Positions 1 to 9,219 of a stretch of DNA of 64,000 bases are shown piece after piece (position 1 is the first letter of the stretch; the number at the start of each line of letters is the position of its first letter). Location: assembly GCF_014274685.1 (NCBI RefSeq), contig NZ_CP060393.1:3717501-3781500 (forward strand). Direction: 5' to 3'. The position numbers and the translations under genes were made by a program. The DNA comes from Edaphobacter sp. 4G125 (GTDB taxonomy: Bacteria; Acidobacteriota; Terriglobia; Terriglobales; Acidobacteriaceae). Under the pieces are notes generated by a model that was not told the origin of the DNA, ran no database searches, and saw nothing but the letters and a program-made list of their open reading frames with translations.

Positions 1-1
1 C

Positions 2-634
2 CTGTTGTCGGAGTACTCTATCTCGTTCCTTCGAATTCTCTGCGATTACGCTGCAATTGCCATCCAGAATTCCCGTTCGATGACGCTGATCCAGGAGCTG
101 ACCATCACCGACGACTGCACCGGACTGTTCAACGCTCGGCACCTGTACACCATGCTCGAAGAGCAGGTCGCAAAAGGAACGGAATTCAGCCTTCTGTTTA
201 TCGATCTCGACCGCTTCAAGTCCGTCAACGATACGCACGGGCATTTGATCGGCAGCCGTCTGCTCTCCGAGGTCGGCAACCTGATGCGCCGCTCTCTCGG
301 CCCGGCAAACTCCTCCTTCCGCTATGGCGGCGATGAATTTGTCGCGCTGCTGCCCGGCATGGGGAAAGCTGCCGGTACAGGAGCGACCCTGGCGCTGCAT
401 GAAGACCTTCGGCGCAACCGTTTTCTGGAAGGCGCCGGTCTCTCTCTCGGCCTGTCGGGCAGCTTTGGACTCGCCACCTTCCCCGAGGACGGTAACACCG
501 TTCAGGCGATTTTGCGTGCCGCCGACGAGATGATGTACCTGGCCAAGACTACGCGCGACAACATCGCGGTCGCCGGCCGGGGTCTTCTGCTCGATCGTCC
601 AAAGATCCCGACGCCGATTCGTTCTTCGCGCTGA
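2..634 (+). CDS. GGDEF-domain protein (diguanylate cyclase), 5'-truncated by window edge
   Basis: The reading frame is open to the left edge, so the N-terminus lies outside the window. The first ~30 visible residues (FLRILCDYAAIAIQNS) look like the last helix of a GAF domain. A complete GGDEF domain follows, with the substrate helix IDLDRFKSVNDTHGH and the active-site loop RYGGDEF. Family knowledge: such domains condense two GTP to cyclic di-GMP in the cytoplasm. The intact GGDEF loop suggests activity. I see no RxxD inhibitory site five residues before the loop, so classical product inhibition is probably absent. The C-terminal ~25 residues are basic and unstructured. Confidence 0.9.
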   Translation: MLSEYSISFLRILCDYAAIAIQNSRSMTLIQELTITDDCTGLFNARHLYTMLEEQVAKGTEFSLLFIDLDRFKSVNDTHGHLIGSRLLSEVGNLMRRSLGPANSSFRYGGDEFVALLPGMGKAAGTGATLALHEDLRRNRFLEGAGLSLGLSGSFGLATFPEDGNTVQAILRAADEMMYLAKTTRDNIAVAGRGLLLDRPKIPTPIRSSR

Positions 635-635
635 T

Positions 636-1685
636 CTATTGATCGGGCCTGCGTGGTGACAGTGCAAATGGCCGCTTCGGCTGAGGCAAAATTGCGTCAC
701 GGTTTGCCGGAGCCGTCGGATGTATGCCGAAGTCCCACACTCCCAGGTTCACCTCGTGGTCCGACAGCACTTCCATTAGCGCATACTCCCCGAAGATTAG
801 GGGCTGGCGAGGAGTCAGCTTCATCCAATGGCCGCCTGGCAGAACTTCCATCTTCGTATCCACCACGTCCTCGTCCTGGCGAACATTGCCCATCATGCTG
901 ATCTTGAACGAGGCGACGATTCTCGAACCTGTCCGCACATCAGCCCTCACAATCACATAGCGACTTGCTGCAGGATCGCCTGGCTTATCCTTCATCGCGC
1001 TGGAGGCTCCATGCGTATCGACGGTCAATGGCATACTGCCGCTCGGCACGATCGCATCGCCCAACCGGATGTAGATCACTGGAGTATCGACGTGCAGTTG
1101 CACCATCGACCGCTCTCCCTTCAGCTGGACGAGCTGGTGCGAGCTGGAGAGCGGATTCACCACAGCCTTCAGGACGTTGTGGCCCGTATTGTGGTTCAGC
1201 TCGCCGTCTGACTGCGGCAATGGCACCAATTGCGGCTGCCCCTGAAAGGTATCGAGCGCCAGCACATTATCCAGCTCCGGTAAACGCAAATCAGGCGCAA
1301 CTTCGGGAGTCATCGCAGCACGATCTGCCTCCTCTTTCAGCAACTCGGGATCAATCGCAGGCGCCGCGCTCTGGCTCCCGTCCTCCTCAGCCTGCGAGTG
1401 GCTGCGCTCCCAGCGATGCGTCGCGTCAAAATCGACCAAGGCTACGGGAATCTCTTCCTCTGCCCCTCCGCGCTCGGCAGAGACATACCGTACCCGATCG
1501 CCCACGATCCGATAACTCATTACGACCTGGTAACTTCCGTCCTTCAAAATCAAACGGGTACGGCGAGGCGCAGCCGCGTCCGCTGAAGGAAGCGGCTTCT
1601 GAGACTGCATCGCCAGCAACCTGCCCGTCGAGGCCAGCCCCGAAAAGAGCAGGAAAATGAGAAAAACCTTTACCCCTGTTCGCAT
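636..1685 (-). CDS. Secreted protein of unknown function
   Basis: 349 residues starting MRTGVKVFLIFLLFSGLAS, a clear Sec signal peptide, followed by a basic/Pro linker and a segment (LILKDGSYQVVMSYRIVGDRVRYVS) that reads like a short beta-rich domain seen in acidobacterial secreted proteins. The rest, from about residue 130, is beta-strand-rich with no catalytic motif I recognise. It is convergent with the GGDEF gene, with one base between the stop codons. I do not recognise a family and assign no function beyond export. Confidence 0.8.
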   Translation of the reverse strand: MRTGVKVFLIFLLFSGLASTGRLLAMQSQKPLPSADAAAPRRTRLILKDGSYQVVMSYRIVGDRVRYVSAERGGAEEEIPVALVDFDATHRWERSHSQAEEDGSQSAAPAIDPELLKEEADRAAMTPEVAPDLRLPELDNVLALDTFQGQPQLVPLPQSDGELNHNTGHNVLKAVVNPLSSSHQLVQLKGERSMVQLHVDTPVIYIRLGDAIVPSGSMPLTVDTHGASSAMKDKPGDPAASRYVIVRADVRTGSRIVASFKISMMGNVRQDEDVVDTKMEVLPGGHWMKLTPRQPLIFGEYALMEVLSDHEVNLGVWDFGIHPTAPANRDAILPQPKRPFALSPRRPDQ

Positions 1686-1821
1686 CGTCTTAATCCATAG
1701 AATCCGGTCTCTCAGTTTAGCCCCCTGCGCTCCGTTAGACGCGCCGCCGATGCGAACAGTAAGGGAAGGGAAGTTGGGGATTTCAACCTCACTATGCTAA
1801 ACAAAAAGAGACGACTTTTTC

Positions 1822-2172
1822 ATGTGCACGCTCTTCCAGCTCGGCATTCGAGAACAACGGCCTATGTGGCTGCAGGTTCTCGCGCTGGTCTGCATCCTTG
1901 CAGTCAGCCTCATGAGCACGGCACAGGTCTCTCATACGCACGCGGAGTTCTCCGCACTCAAGCAGGGCCCACATCAGAATGGCCCCGCACCGGATGACCA
2001 CTGCCCGCTCTGCGTGGCAATGCACTCCGTCCTTGCAGCTCCACATTATTTCGCTCCAGAACCGACACTCTCCATCCAGCGACTGGACTCAGTCGCTGCC
2101 GAAGCCATCCGCATCTTCCGCTGGCGCTTCGAAATGGCCAGCCGCCCCCCACCTGCGCAGGACTACGTCTAG
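1822..2172 (+). CDS. DUF2946-like small membrane or periplasmic protein
   Basis: 116 residues with one hydrophobic segment (WLQVLALVCILAVSLMS, about residues 16-32), a His-containing stretch after it (QVSHTHAE) and the motif DDHCPLC near residue 70. The HCPLC motif after an N-terminal membrane helix is the hallmark I associate with DUF2946 proteins, which often sit beside metal-linked TonB receptors. The ATG at 1864 is an alternative start that removes a 14-residue leader. It is encoded directly upstream of a TonB-dependent receptor and a MerC-like protein, which suggests a joint role in metal handling (inference). Confidence 0.65.
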   Translation: MCTLFQLGIREQRPMWLQVLALVCILAVSLMSTAQVSHTHAEFSALKQGPHQNGPAPDDHCPLCVAMHSVLAAPHYFAPEPTLSIQRLDSVAAEAIRIFRWRFEMASRPPPAQDYV

Positions 2173-2285
2173 TCCCGCAGGTATTCGTGTTTCTGGAAAT
2201 CACTTTCCCCTGAATCACCGCTACCTGTCATTCATCACGGCGTCGTCTTTCGAACGCCCTTTGTAGCTTCGACAGGAGTTTTTCC

Positions 2286-5012
2286 ATGCGCAGGCCCGTT
2301 TTTCTACGGTTTCTTTCCATTTTGTTCTTCTTCAGTTCTCTTCTCCCAAGTGCGTACGCCTTTCAGAGCAATTCCGGAACCGTCTCCGGAACCATCACCG
2401 ACCCCAGCGGGGCCCTCGTTCCGGGAGCAAGTGTTGAGATTGCGAATCACGTCAGCGGCTACACCCGCAAGGCGACCACGGACGCTACCGGTCAATTCCG
2501 CTTCTATAACGTTCCCTTCAACCCCTATCGCATTTCCGTTTCAGCAGAAGGGTTCGGTGCAGCCAGCAAATCGGTTGACATCAACTCCATTGTCCCGATC
2601 ACCCTTCCCATTCAGCTCAGCCTTGCCGCAAGCTCCACAACTGTAACTGTCGAAAGTGGCTCGGATCTCATCGAGAACGACTCCACCTTCCATACTGACG
2701 TCGATCGCTCCACCATCGACCGTATGCCACTGGAAAGCCAGTCCTCCTCGCTCAGTTCGATCGTGACGCTCTCCTCACCCGGCGTAACAGCAGACTCCAA
2801 CGGTCTCTTCCACGGCCTCGGCGATCACGCAGAGAACTCCTTCTCCGTCGATGGTCAGCCCATCACCGACCAGCAGAGTAAGGTCTTCTCCAATCAGCTT
2901 CCCTCCGATGCCGTCCAGTCTCTTGAAGTCATCGGAGGAGCCCCGCCCGCCGAATACGGAGACAAGACCAGTCTCATCATCAAAGCCACCACCCGTTCCG
3001 GCCAGGGAGTCACCTCGCCGCACGGCAGTATTGCCCTCGACTACGGCACCTTTGGCACCGCCAGTCTCGACGGCAACATCGCCTATGGTGGCCAGAACTG
3101 GGGCAACTTCCTCGCCGTCAGCGGAATGAACTCTGGCCGCTTCCTCGATGGTCCCGAGTTTCAGACCCTTCACAACAAAGGCAATCAGCAAAACATCTTC
3201 GATCGCGTCGACTTCCAGTTCGCCGATGAAGACTCCTTGCATACCAACCTGCAGTACACCCGTTCCTGGTTTCAAACCCCCAACTCTTACGACACCATGA
3301 ATGTCTTCGATCAGTTCGGAAATTCAGTCGGTGCGGCCGATCAACGCTCAAAGATTGAAACCTTCAATATCGCTCCAACCTGGACGCATATCATCAATCA
3401 AAACACCGTTCTCAACTTCGGTGCCTACATCCGGCGCGATGGCTACAACTACATTCCCAGCAACAATCCTCTGGCCGATCTCGGGCCCATCCAGCAGGAG
3501 ACCGTCCAGCAATACCGTACGTTGACGAACACCGGCGTTCGCTCCGACATCTCATGGGTCAAGGGCATCCACAATGTGAAGATCGGCGCCCTCTATCAGC
3601 AGACCTTCCTTCGTGAAAACCTGCATACCGGCATCGTCGATCCTGCTCTCAACGCTCCGTGCGTGGATGCCGAAGGTAGTCCCGTCAATGGCTTTACCGA
3701 TCCCAGCCAATGCGCGGCTGCCGATCTGACAGCCAACGATGCCTTCAATCCAGTGCTCCTGCCTCACGACCTGACTCGTGGCGGCATCAACTACTTCTGG
3801 AACGGACGTACCGATGTCAAACAGCTCGCGCTCTACGCGCAGGACCAGATCACCAAAGGTCCTTGGCTCCTCAACCTCGGCATTCGCGGTGACCTCTACA
3901 ATGGCCTCTCGGTCCAGCGACAGGCTGAACCCCGCGTCGGCATCTCCTACAACATCAAGCAAACCAACACCGTCCTGAGGGCCTCTTATGCCCGTGTGAT
4001 GGAGACCCCCTTCAACGAGAATCTCGTCCTCTCCGTCAAAGGCTGCTACGATCCTGTGATTCAGGGCATCTTCGAAACTCTGGGCCAGTGCGTTCCAGCG
4101 TCCTTCGATCCGGGCTTCCGCAATGAGTTCCACGCCGGAATCCAGCAGGCCTTCGGCAGACACCTCGTCGTCAGCGGCGAGTACATCTGGAAGTACACCC
4201 ACAACGCCTACGACTTCTCCGTCTTCGGCTCGACACCCATCACTTTCCCCATTGCCTGGCATAACTCGAAGATTCCCGGCTTCGCTCTTCGCGCCAATGT
4301 GCCGGAGACGCACGGCATCAGCGCCTTCCTCGTTCTCTCCTCAGTCTCGGCGCGGTTCTTCAATCCACAGGTCGGAGGAATTGGTACCACCCCCGGAACT
4401 CCGGGCTCCAATTATCCGTTCCGCATTGACCATGACGAGCGCTACAACCAGACTGCACATTTGCAGTACACCCTGCCCTTCCGAAAGAGCACCTGGCTCG
4501 GATTCAACTGGCGATACGACAGCGGCCTCGTCGCCGGTTCCACACCCTGCTATAACGTCACCGATCCCAACAGCGGCTGCTCCAACTTCTCCTTTGATCC
4601 AAACGGCAATCCACTCACGATCGGAGGCCAACCCGCAGTCAGTCTCTCGAGCCTTACCGCGGACCAGCAGTTCCAAGCTGGACTGGCCTGCAATGGCGTT
4701 CGTGCTACCCCTGGCAATCCACTGCCGGACCTTTGTCTGGCCTCGCAACTTAGCTCAGGCCTGTTGAAGATCCCCGCTCCTAATACTGGCAACGACGATC
4801 GGAACCCACCGCGTATCCAGCCACGGAACCTCTTCGATATCGCTCTCGGAGAAGACAACCTCTTCCATGGCGATAAACGCAAGATCGGCCTGAGAGTTAC
4901 TGCCGTCAACGTCACCAACAAATACGCGCTCTATAACTTCCTGTCGACGTTCTCGGGAACGCACTACGTCACCCCGCGCGCGATCACAGCAGAGATTAGC
5001 TACAGCTTCTAA
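2286..5012 (+). CDS. TonB-dependent receptor with carboxypeptidase-regulatory-like N-terminal domain
   Basis: 908 residues: signal peptide (to about residue 26, ending SAYA), an Ig-like regulatory domain (GTVSGTITDPSGALVPGASV, about residues 32-115), then a plug domain (SVDGQPITDQQSKVF, SLEVIGGAPPAEYGD) and a long outer-membrane beta-barrel ending with the aromatic terminus ISYSF. Family knowledge: TonB-ExbBD-energised uptake across the outer membrane. The substrate cannot be read from sequence; flanking DUF2946 and MerC-like genes point to a metal ion or metallophore (inference). No TonB gene is nearby. A strong terminator-like hairpin follows at 5023. Confidence 0.93.
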   Translation: MRRPVFLRFLSILFFFSSLLPSAYAFQSNSGTVSGTITDPSGALVPGASVEIANHVSGYTRKATTDATGQFRFYNVPFNPYRISVSAEGFGAASKSVDINSIVPITLPIQLSLAASSTTVTVESGSDLIENDSTFHTDVDRSTIDRMPLESQSSSLSSIVTLSSPGVTADSNGLFHGLGDHAENSFSVDGQPITDQQSKVFSNQLPSDAVQSLEVIGGAPPAEYGDKTSLIIKATTRSGQGVTSPHGSIALDYGTFGTASLDGNIAYGGQNWGNFLAVSGMNSGRFLDGPEFQTLHNKGNQQNIFDRVDFQFADEDSLHTNLQYTRSWFQTPNSYDTMNVFDQFGNSVGAADQRSKIETFNIAPTWTHIINQNTVLNFGAYIRRDGYNYIPSNNPLADLGPIQQETVQQYRTLTNTGVRSDISWVKGIHNVKIGALYQQTFLRENLHTGIVDPALNAPCVDAEGSPVNGFTDPSQCAAADLTANDAFNPVLLPHDLTRGGINYFWNGRTDVKQLALYAQDQITKGPWLLNLGIRGDLYNGLSVQRQAEPRVGISYNIKQTNTVLRASYARVMETPFNENLVLSVKGCYDPVIQGIFETLGQCVPASFDPGFRNEFHAGIQQAFGRHLVVSGEYIWKYTHNAYDFSVFGSTPITFPIAWHNSKIPGFALRANVPETHGISAFLVLSSVSARFFNPQVGGIGTTPGTPGSNYPFRIDHDERYNQTAHLQYTLPFRKSTWLGFNWRYDSGLVAGSTPCYNVTDPNSGCSNFSFDPNGNPLTIGGQPAVSLSSLTADQQFQAGLACNGVRATPGNPLPDLCLASQLSSGLLKIPAPNTGNDDRNPPRIQPRNLFDIALGEDNLFHGDKRKIGLRVTAVNVTNKYALYNFLSTFSGTHYVTPRAITAEISYSF

Positions 5013-5022
5013 CTCCTTCAAC

Positions 5023-5059
5023 AGAAAGAGCGCAGATAACAGCTCTGCGCTCTTTCTTT
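5023..5059 (+). terminator. Rho-independent terminator-like hairpin after the TonB receptor
   Basis: Perfect 14-bp inverted repeat AGAAAGAGCGCAGA / TCTGCGCTCTTTCT (5023-5036 and 5044-5057) with a 7-nt loop and a U-rich arm end. It lies between the receptor stop codon and the MerC-like start, so it should reduce read-through into the downstream gene. Confidence 0.75.
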
Positions 5060-5092
5060 GCATAAACAAATCTAGTTAAAGGAACCTGACCG

Positions 5093-5542
5093 ATGAGTTA
5101 CGTACTCTCCTCATCGCAGGCGCATTTGCGCCGCCATGCCGATCTTCTGGGTGCCGTAGCCTCAGGCGTCTGCTTTCTCCACTGCCTGATTACTCCGTTG
5201 GTTATCAGCCTCTTCCCAAGTATCATTCCCTACTTACCGGGCGATGCCTGGTTCCATCGTCTGCTTGCGATCGGGATCGTCCTTCTTGGAGCAGTCGCTT
5301 TCATCCCCGGCTATCGTCTCCATCGGCGCAAAGCTCTTCTCTTGCTTATTGGGATCAGCATCTCGTTCATCCTGATCGTCGCGTGGTCAGGTGAATCGCT
5401 CAACCGTGCGACAGAACTCTACCTCAGTCTTCCTGGATCAGGCATGCTTGTCGCTGCTCATCCGCTCAATCGGAGCTTTTGCAGGCAGTATCTCGCATGC
5501 AAAAGCTCCGATACTTGTCATTCGACAAACGTAGCGCCTTAA
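5093..5542 (+). CDS. MerC-domain membrane protein
   Basis: 149 residues with four predicted membrane helices. The first helix carries GVCFLHCLITP, matching the Cys-x3-Cys/HC metal-ligand motif of MerC, and the C-terminal part (GMLVAAHPLNRSFCRQYLAC) contains the typical AHxxNxxxC segment. Family knowledge: MerC is an inner-membrane transporter first described for Hg(II), but chromosomal MerC-domain proteins occur outside mer operons. There is no merA, merP or merR here, so mercury resistance is unlikely; a role with the adjacent TonB receptor is more plausible. The start is preceded by AAAGGAAC. Confidence 0.8.
   Translation: MSYVLSSSQAHLRRHADLLGAVASGVCFLHCLITPLVISLFPSIIPYLPGDAWFHRLLAIGIVLLGAVAFIPGYRLHRRKALLLLIGISISFILIVAWSGESLNRATELYLSLPGSGMLVAAHPLNRSFCRQYLACKSSDTCHSTNVAP
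5471..5510. repeat. Perfect 13-bp inverted repeat inside the merC-like coding end
   Basis: CGGAGCTTTTGCA at 5471-5483 is mirrored by TGCAAAAGCTCCG at 5498-5510, leaving a 14-nt loop. It encodes part of the C-terminal tail after the last membrane helix. Confidence 0.8.
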
Positions 5543-5550
5543 ATTAAGGC

Positions 5551-6936
5551 TCATTTCAACGAAGCAATCAACGACTCTTCCAGTAGATCCAACGCAATAT
5601 CCGCTTCGTCCTGTGTAACCACTAGGGGAGGACAGAGCCGTATACTCGACTCCCCACACCCCAGAATCAACAGGCCTCGCTCGAATGCTTGCTCAACCAC
5701 ACGATCGCGCAACTCTCCCGCAGCCTTGCGTGTCTTCTGGTCCTTTACCAGCTCGAGACCAATCATCAGCCCTCGCCCACGAACATCGCCAACATTCGCA
5801 TGTCGATCGATCCACGTCCGCAGTCGCTCCATGATCTTGCCGCCGACCTGATCTGCATTTGCGATTGCTCCGCCTCCCAACACATCCATCGTCGCAAGCG
5901 CCGCTGCAATCGAAATCGGATTTCCTCCGAAGGTACTCGCATGAGAACCCGGCTTCCAATCCATGACCTCCGCTCGCGTTATGCATGTTCCCAACGGCAT
6001 ACCGCTTGCGATTCCCTTTGCGCTACAGACGATATCCGGTTCGACTCCCGTATGCTCAATCGCCCACCACTTCCCTGTCCTGCCCATCCCTGATTGGACT
6101 TCATCGGCAACCAGCAAAATCCCATGCCGATCGCAGATCTTCCGAAGCTCCTGCATAAACACATCCGGCCCTACGACATATCCACCTTCACCTTGAATCG
6201 GCTCTACGAAGATCGCGGCTACCTCTTCCGGCGGAAGAATCGTCTTGAACAGCCTCTCCTCGATGTAGCGCGCGCAACCCAGTGCGTACTCCTCTCTCTC
6301 CTTCGGGTCTTCACTGCAATTCCGATAAAAGTTCGGATAGGGAACGTGATGCACGCCGGAAATCAATGGAGCGAATCGTCGCTTCTGCTGCGGCTTCGAA
6401 GCAGTCAACGACAACGCACCCATCGTGCGACCATGGAAAGCCCCAAGAAACGCAATGATGTTCTGACGCCCTGTGTGATAGCGAGCCAGCTTCAGCGCGC
6501 ACTCCACCGCCTCCGCACCAGAGTTGCCATAGTAGACCCTGTGCGGCCCTCGCATCGGCGCGATCGCCGACAGCTTCGCCGCAAGCTTTGCCATGCTCTC
6601 GTAATAAAAATCCGTGCCCGACATATGAATCAGCTTCGCCGCCTGATCCTGAATCGCTCGCACGATATCGGGATGGCAATGCCCGGTCGAGTTGACCGCG
6701 ATTCCAGCCGTAAAATCCAGAAACTCATTGTCATCTACATCCGTAATGCGTGCTCCGCTCCCTGACTTCACCACTAACGGATAGCCTCGCGTATAACTCG
6801 GCGAGATCAACTGCTCATCGGCTGCAATCGCCTTCTTCGCCAACGGCCCAGGGAGTGCTGTCTTTAGTTTCGGGCCATGCTCTGCAAACGTAGCTTCACT
6901 TGCAATACGGGCCTGCGCCTGTGTCATAGGGCTCAT
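5551..6936 (-). CDS. Class III PLP-dependent aminotransferase (acetylornithine / 4-aminobutyrate type)
   Basis: 461 residues with the full class III fold: GNSGAEAVECALKLAR (phosphate-binding region), FHGRTMGALS, EPIQGEGGY, DEVQSGMGRTGKWWA, and the PLP-lysine context CSAKGIASGMPLG. Length and the N-terminal extension before the D-x-D-x-N-E-F-L-D-F core fit the acetylornithine/GABA aminotransferase family of about 450 residues. No arginine or GABA genes lie nearby, so the physiological amine donor is not determinable. It is convergent with the MerC-like gene, with 8 bases between them. Confidence 0.9.
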   Translation of the reverse strand: MSPMTQAQARIASEATFAEHGPKLKTALPGPLAKKAIAADEQLISPSYTRGYPLVVKSGSGARITDVDDNEFLDFTAGIAVNSTGHCHPDIVRAIQDQAAKLIHMSGTDFYYESMAKLAAKLSAIAPMRGPHRVYYGNSGAEAVECALKLARYHTGRQNIIAFLGAFHGRTMGALSLTASKPQQKRRFAPLISGVHHVPYPNFYRNCSEDPKEREEYALGCARYIEERLFKTILPPEEVAAIFVEPIQGEGGYVVGPDVFMQELRKICDRHGILLVADEVQSGMGRTGKWWAIEHTGVEPDIVCSAKGIASGMPLGTCITRAEVMDWKPGSHASTFGGNPISIAAALATMDVLGGGAIANADQVGGKIMERLRTWIDRHANVGDVRGRGLMIGLELVKDQKTRKAAGELRDRVVEQAFERGLLILGCGESSIRLCPPLVVTQDEADIALDLLEESLIASLK

Positions 6937-7504
6937 AAATTTCTCCTTTTAGTCGCAACTGTTCTAAACCTCCCATTCCTTTGCAGCGCGACGACCCAAT
7001 CGTCGAATGTCTTGCTTAAAGGCACGACTTTAGAGCCTGCCCTGAGCGAAGTCGAATACGTGCTTTAGCAGCACATCTGGAAATGTGGCTTTAGTCGCTG
7101 AGGTACTGAATAACCTCTACTTCGCGTACAAAAGAAATGGCTGAAGATGCGAGAAGAAATTACTAATCGGCGAAGAGACCGGGGCGCATCACCGCGGGCT
7201 GAACGCATAGATCCAATGCTGTCATCCCGCTGGATCTGCTATCAGTTCTCGTATAGGAAATGCTCTTCGGCATACAGAGTCTCGTGGCCGGAAGTATAGC
7301 GCGATGACATCAAGACGGTCGACTATTGATTTTTAATTGCCTCATCACCTAAAAGACACGCACGATATAGCCCACCCCCAACGGATGTCGCCGACTGCTC
7401 TATATCTCCATTGTTCTCATACAATCAGGAGTCTTTGCATGAGTCGCCGCGAAGCGAATGTGAACCATAAAAATTGAAGGATCTGCAGTTCCTTTAAATT
7501 CGGC
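6937..7504. other. 568-bp intergenic region with degenerate dispersed-repeat fragments
   Basis: No credible gene, tRNA or riboswitch seen. Two pieces resemble the ends of a dispersed repeat found elsewhere in the window: CCTGAGCGAAGTCGAA near 7034 and GAAGGATCTGCAGTT near 7478. The rest is unstructured and should hold the aminotransferase promoter next to its start at 6936. Confidence 0.5.
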
Positions 7505-8977
7505 CTACTTCCTGCGCCAGCGAACTCCGTCCTTGGAGTCCTCGATCAAGATTCCCTTGGCTAGAAGGTCGTTGCGAATCGCATCCGCACGAGCAAAGTT
7601 GCGGGACTTCTTCGCCTGCGTCCGCTCTGCAACCAGCGCATCGATGTCCTCGTCGGAGAGCGACAGCTTCGTCACCAGTTCCGATGAAGCCTCTCCAAGC
7701 CGCCCTTCCGTTTCGGCCCATGTCAGTGCGGCGCGCGTGATTGTAGCGTCGTTGTCCTTCAATACAGCAAAGACACCGTCGAACAGATCGAGCACACGCA
7801 AGATCTCTTTGACGTTCCCCGCTCGCAGCGTTCCAGCATCCGCAGCCGAGTTTGCTGCACGTACCAGCTCGAAAATCGCTGCCCGTGCATTCGCTGTATT
7901 CAGATCGTCTGCCAACGCGGCCGTGTAGTCTGTCTCGGTCTTCGCCGTCACCGCAGCAATCGCCTCATCCAGGCCGTCCGCGAGCCCGCCCTTCAGCATT
8001 CGCTGATGGAATGTACGCAGCCGATCAATGGCATTGGTCGATTCCGTCAGCGACTCGAAGGTGAAGTTCATCTGGTGCCGGTACGGAACCGAGATCAGCA
8101 GAAAACGGATCGCCGAAGCGCGATAGCCCTTCAACAACAGGTCACGCAGCGTGTAGAAGTTCCCTTCGGACTTCGACATCTTGCGCCCTTCCACCAGGAG
8201 GAACCGCACATGCATCCAATGCCGTACAAAGGGCTTGCCCGTCGCCGACTCCGACTGCGCAATCTCATTCTCGTGATGCGGGAACATCAGATCTTCGCCG
8301 CCGCAGTGCAGATCCAGCGATTGCCCCAGGTACTTCATCGCCATCGCCGAGCACTCGATATGCCAGCCCGGCCTGCCACAGCCCAGAGCCGTATTCCAGC
8401 TCTGCTCACCCGGCTTGCAAGCCTTCCACAAAGCAAAGTCGCGCGCCGCATCCTTTTCGTACTCGTCCACATCTACCCGCGCGCCGTCTTCAATGCCCTC
8501 GAAGTCCTTGCGCGACAGCTTGCCGTACTCCGGGAAACGAGCGATGCGGAAGTACCAGCTTCCATCTTCAGCCCTATAGGCGATGTCCTCGGAGGCTAGC
8601 TTCTCGATCAGCGTCACCATGTCGGGAATCGAATCCGTCGCCCGGGCCACCACCTCCGGCCGTTCAATCCCCAGAGCGTCTGAATCCTCAAAGAACGCGT
8701 GCTCGTACTTCTTCGTATACTCAGCGATCGATTTTCCCACCGCCGCAGCGTTGCGGATGATCTTGTCATCCACATCGGTGACGTTCATCACAAACTTCAC
8801 CGCCATGCCCTGCTGCCGCAGAAAGCGACGCAGCACGTCTACATGCAGAAAGGTACGGAAGTTGCCAATGTGCCCATAGTCGTAGACCGTAGGCCCGCAA
8901 CAATACATTCGCAGTTCAGGCGCACCCACCGGTTCCAGCTTCTCGATCTTGTCGCCAAGAGTATTAAAGAGTTCCAT
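7505..8977 (-). CDS. cysS: Cysteinyl-tRNA synthetase
   Basis: 490 residues from the chosen start (MELFNTLGDKIEKLEPV). An upstream in-frame start would add 13 residues that do not look like the family. Class I signatures are intact: the HIGN box in YDYGHIGNFRTF, KMSKSEGNF, and zinc ligands including the Cys in MYCCGP, the Cys in HIECSAMAMKYLG and the His/Glu of FPHHENEIAQSE. Function: ATP-dependent charging of tRNA-Cys in the cytoplasm. Length matches the family (about 460-500). It stands alone, with intergenic repeats on both sides. Confidence 0.97.
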   Translation of the reverse strand: MELFNTLGDKIEKLEPVGAPELRMYCCGPTVYDYGHIGNFRTFLHVDVLRRFLRQQGMAVKFVMNVTDVDDKIIRNAAAVGKSIAEYTKKYEHAFFEDSDALGIERPEVVARATDSIPDMVTLIEKLASEDIAYRAEDGSWYFRIARFPEYGKLSRKDFEGIEDGARVDVDEYEKDAARDFALWKACKPGEQSWNTALGCGRPGWHIECSAMAMKYLGQSLDLHCGGEDLMFPHHENEIAQSESATGKPFVRHWMHVRFLLVEGRKMSKSEGNFYTLRDLLLKGYRASAIRFLLISVPYRHQMNFTFESLTESTNAIDRLRTFHQRMLKGGLADGLDEAIAAVTAKTETDYTAALADDLNTANARAAIFELVRAANSAADAGTLRAGNVKEILRVLDLFDGVFAVLKDNDATITRAALTWAETEGRLGEASSELVTKLSLSDEDIDALVAERTQAKKSRNFARADAIRNDLLAKGILIEDSKDGVRWRRK

Positions 8978-9123
8978 CGTTGCCACGTGCGCTTTTGTCC
9001 CGTCGCAGCCGACCACACGGGCGCGGTGCAGACTCCCTTTTAGATTTCCTTGTCGATTTTAGCTGATAGCCCCATTTTAGGTTCAGCAAGGAACCCCTGC
9101 CTCAGCCATCAGGTATTTCAAAG

Positions 9124-9167
9124 TGTCATCCTGAGCGGAGCGCAGCGAAATCGAAGGATCTGCGGTT
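9124..9167. repeat. Dispersed repeat element, intergenic copy
   Basis: Begins TGTCATCCTGAGCGG and ends TCGAAGGATCTGCGGTT. The same beginning and a closely related end recur inside the dus coding sequence at 23488-23537, and fragments lie near 7034 and 7478. Such elements are frequent between genes in Acidobacteriota; here it lies between tsaD and cysS. Confidence 0.75.
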
Positions 9168-9219
9168 AATCAGGTTCCTAGCGGGCATAAATAAGTAATG
9201 GATCGAGATATCGAGTCGG

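Noticed and set aside
3552-4313. 253-codon open frame antisense to the first TonB receptor
   Set aside because: Shadow frame with no ribosome-binding site or domain.
5093-5542. Mercury-resistance operon
   Set aside because: Only a MerC-domain gene is present; merA, merP, merT and merR are missing.
6094-6765. 223-codon open frame opposite the aminotransferase
   Set aside because: Arg/Leu-rich shadow; the minus strand has the complete aminotransferase.
6937-7504. tRNA or riboswitch in the long intergenic region
   Set aside because: I found no cloverleaf with acceptor and anticodon arms, and no known riboswitch core; only repeat fragments.
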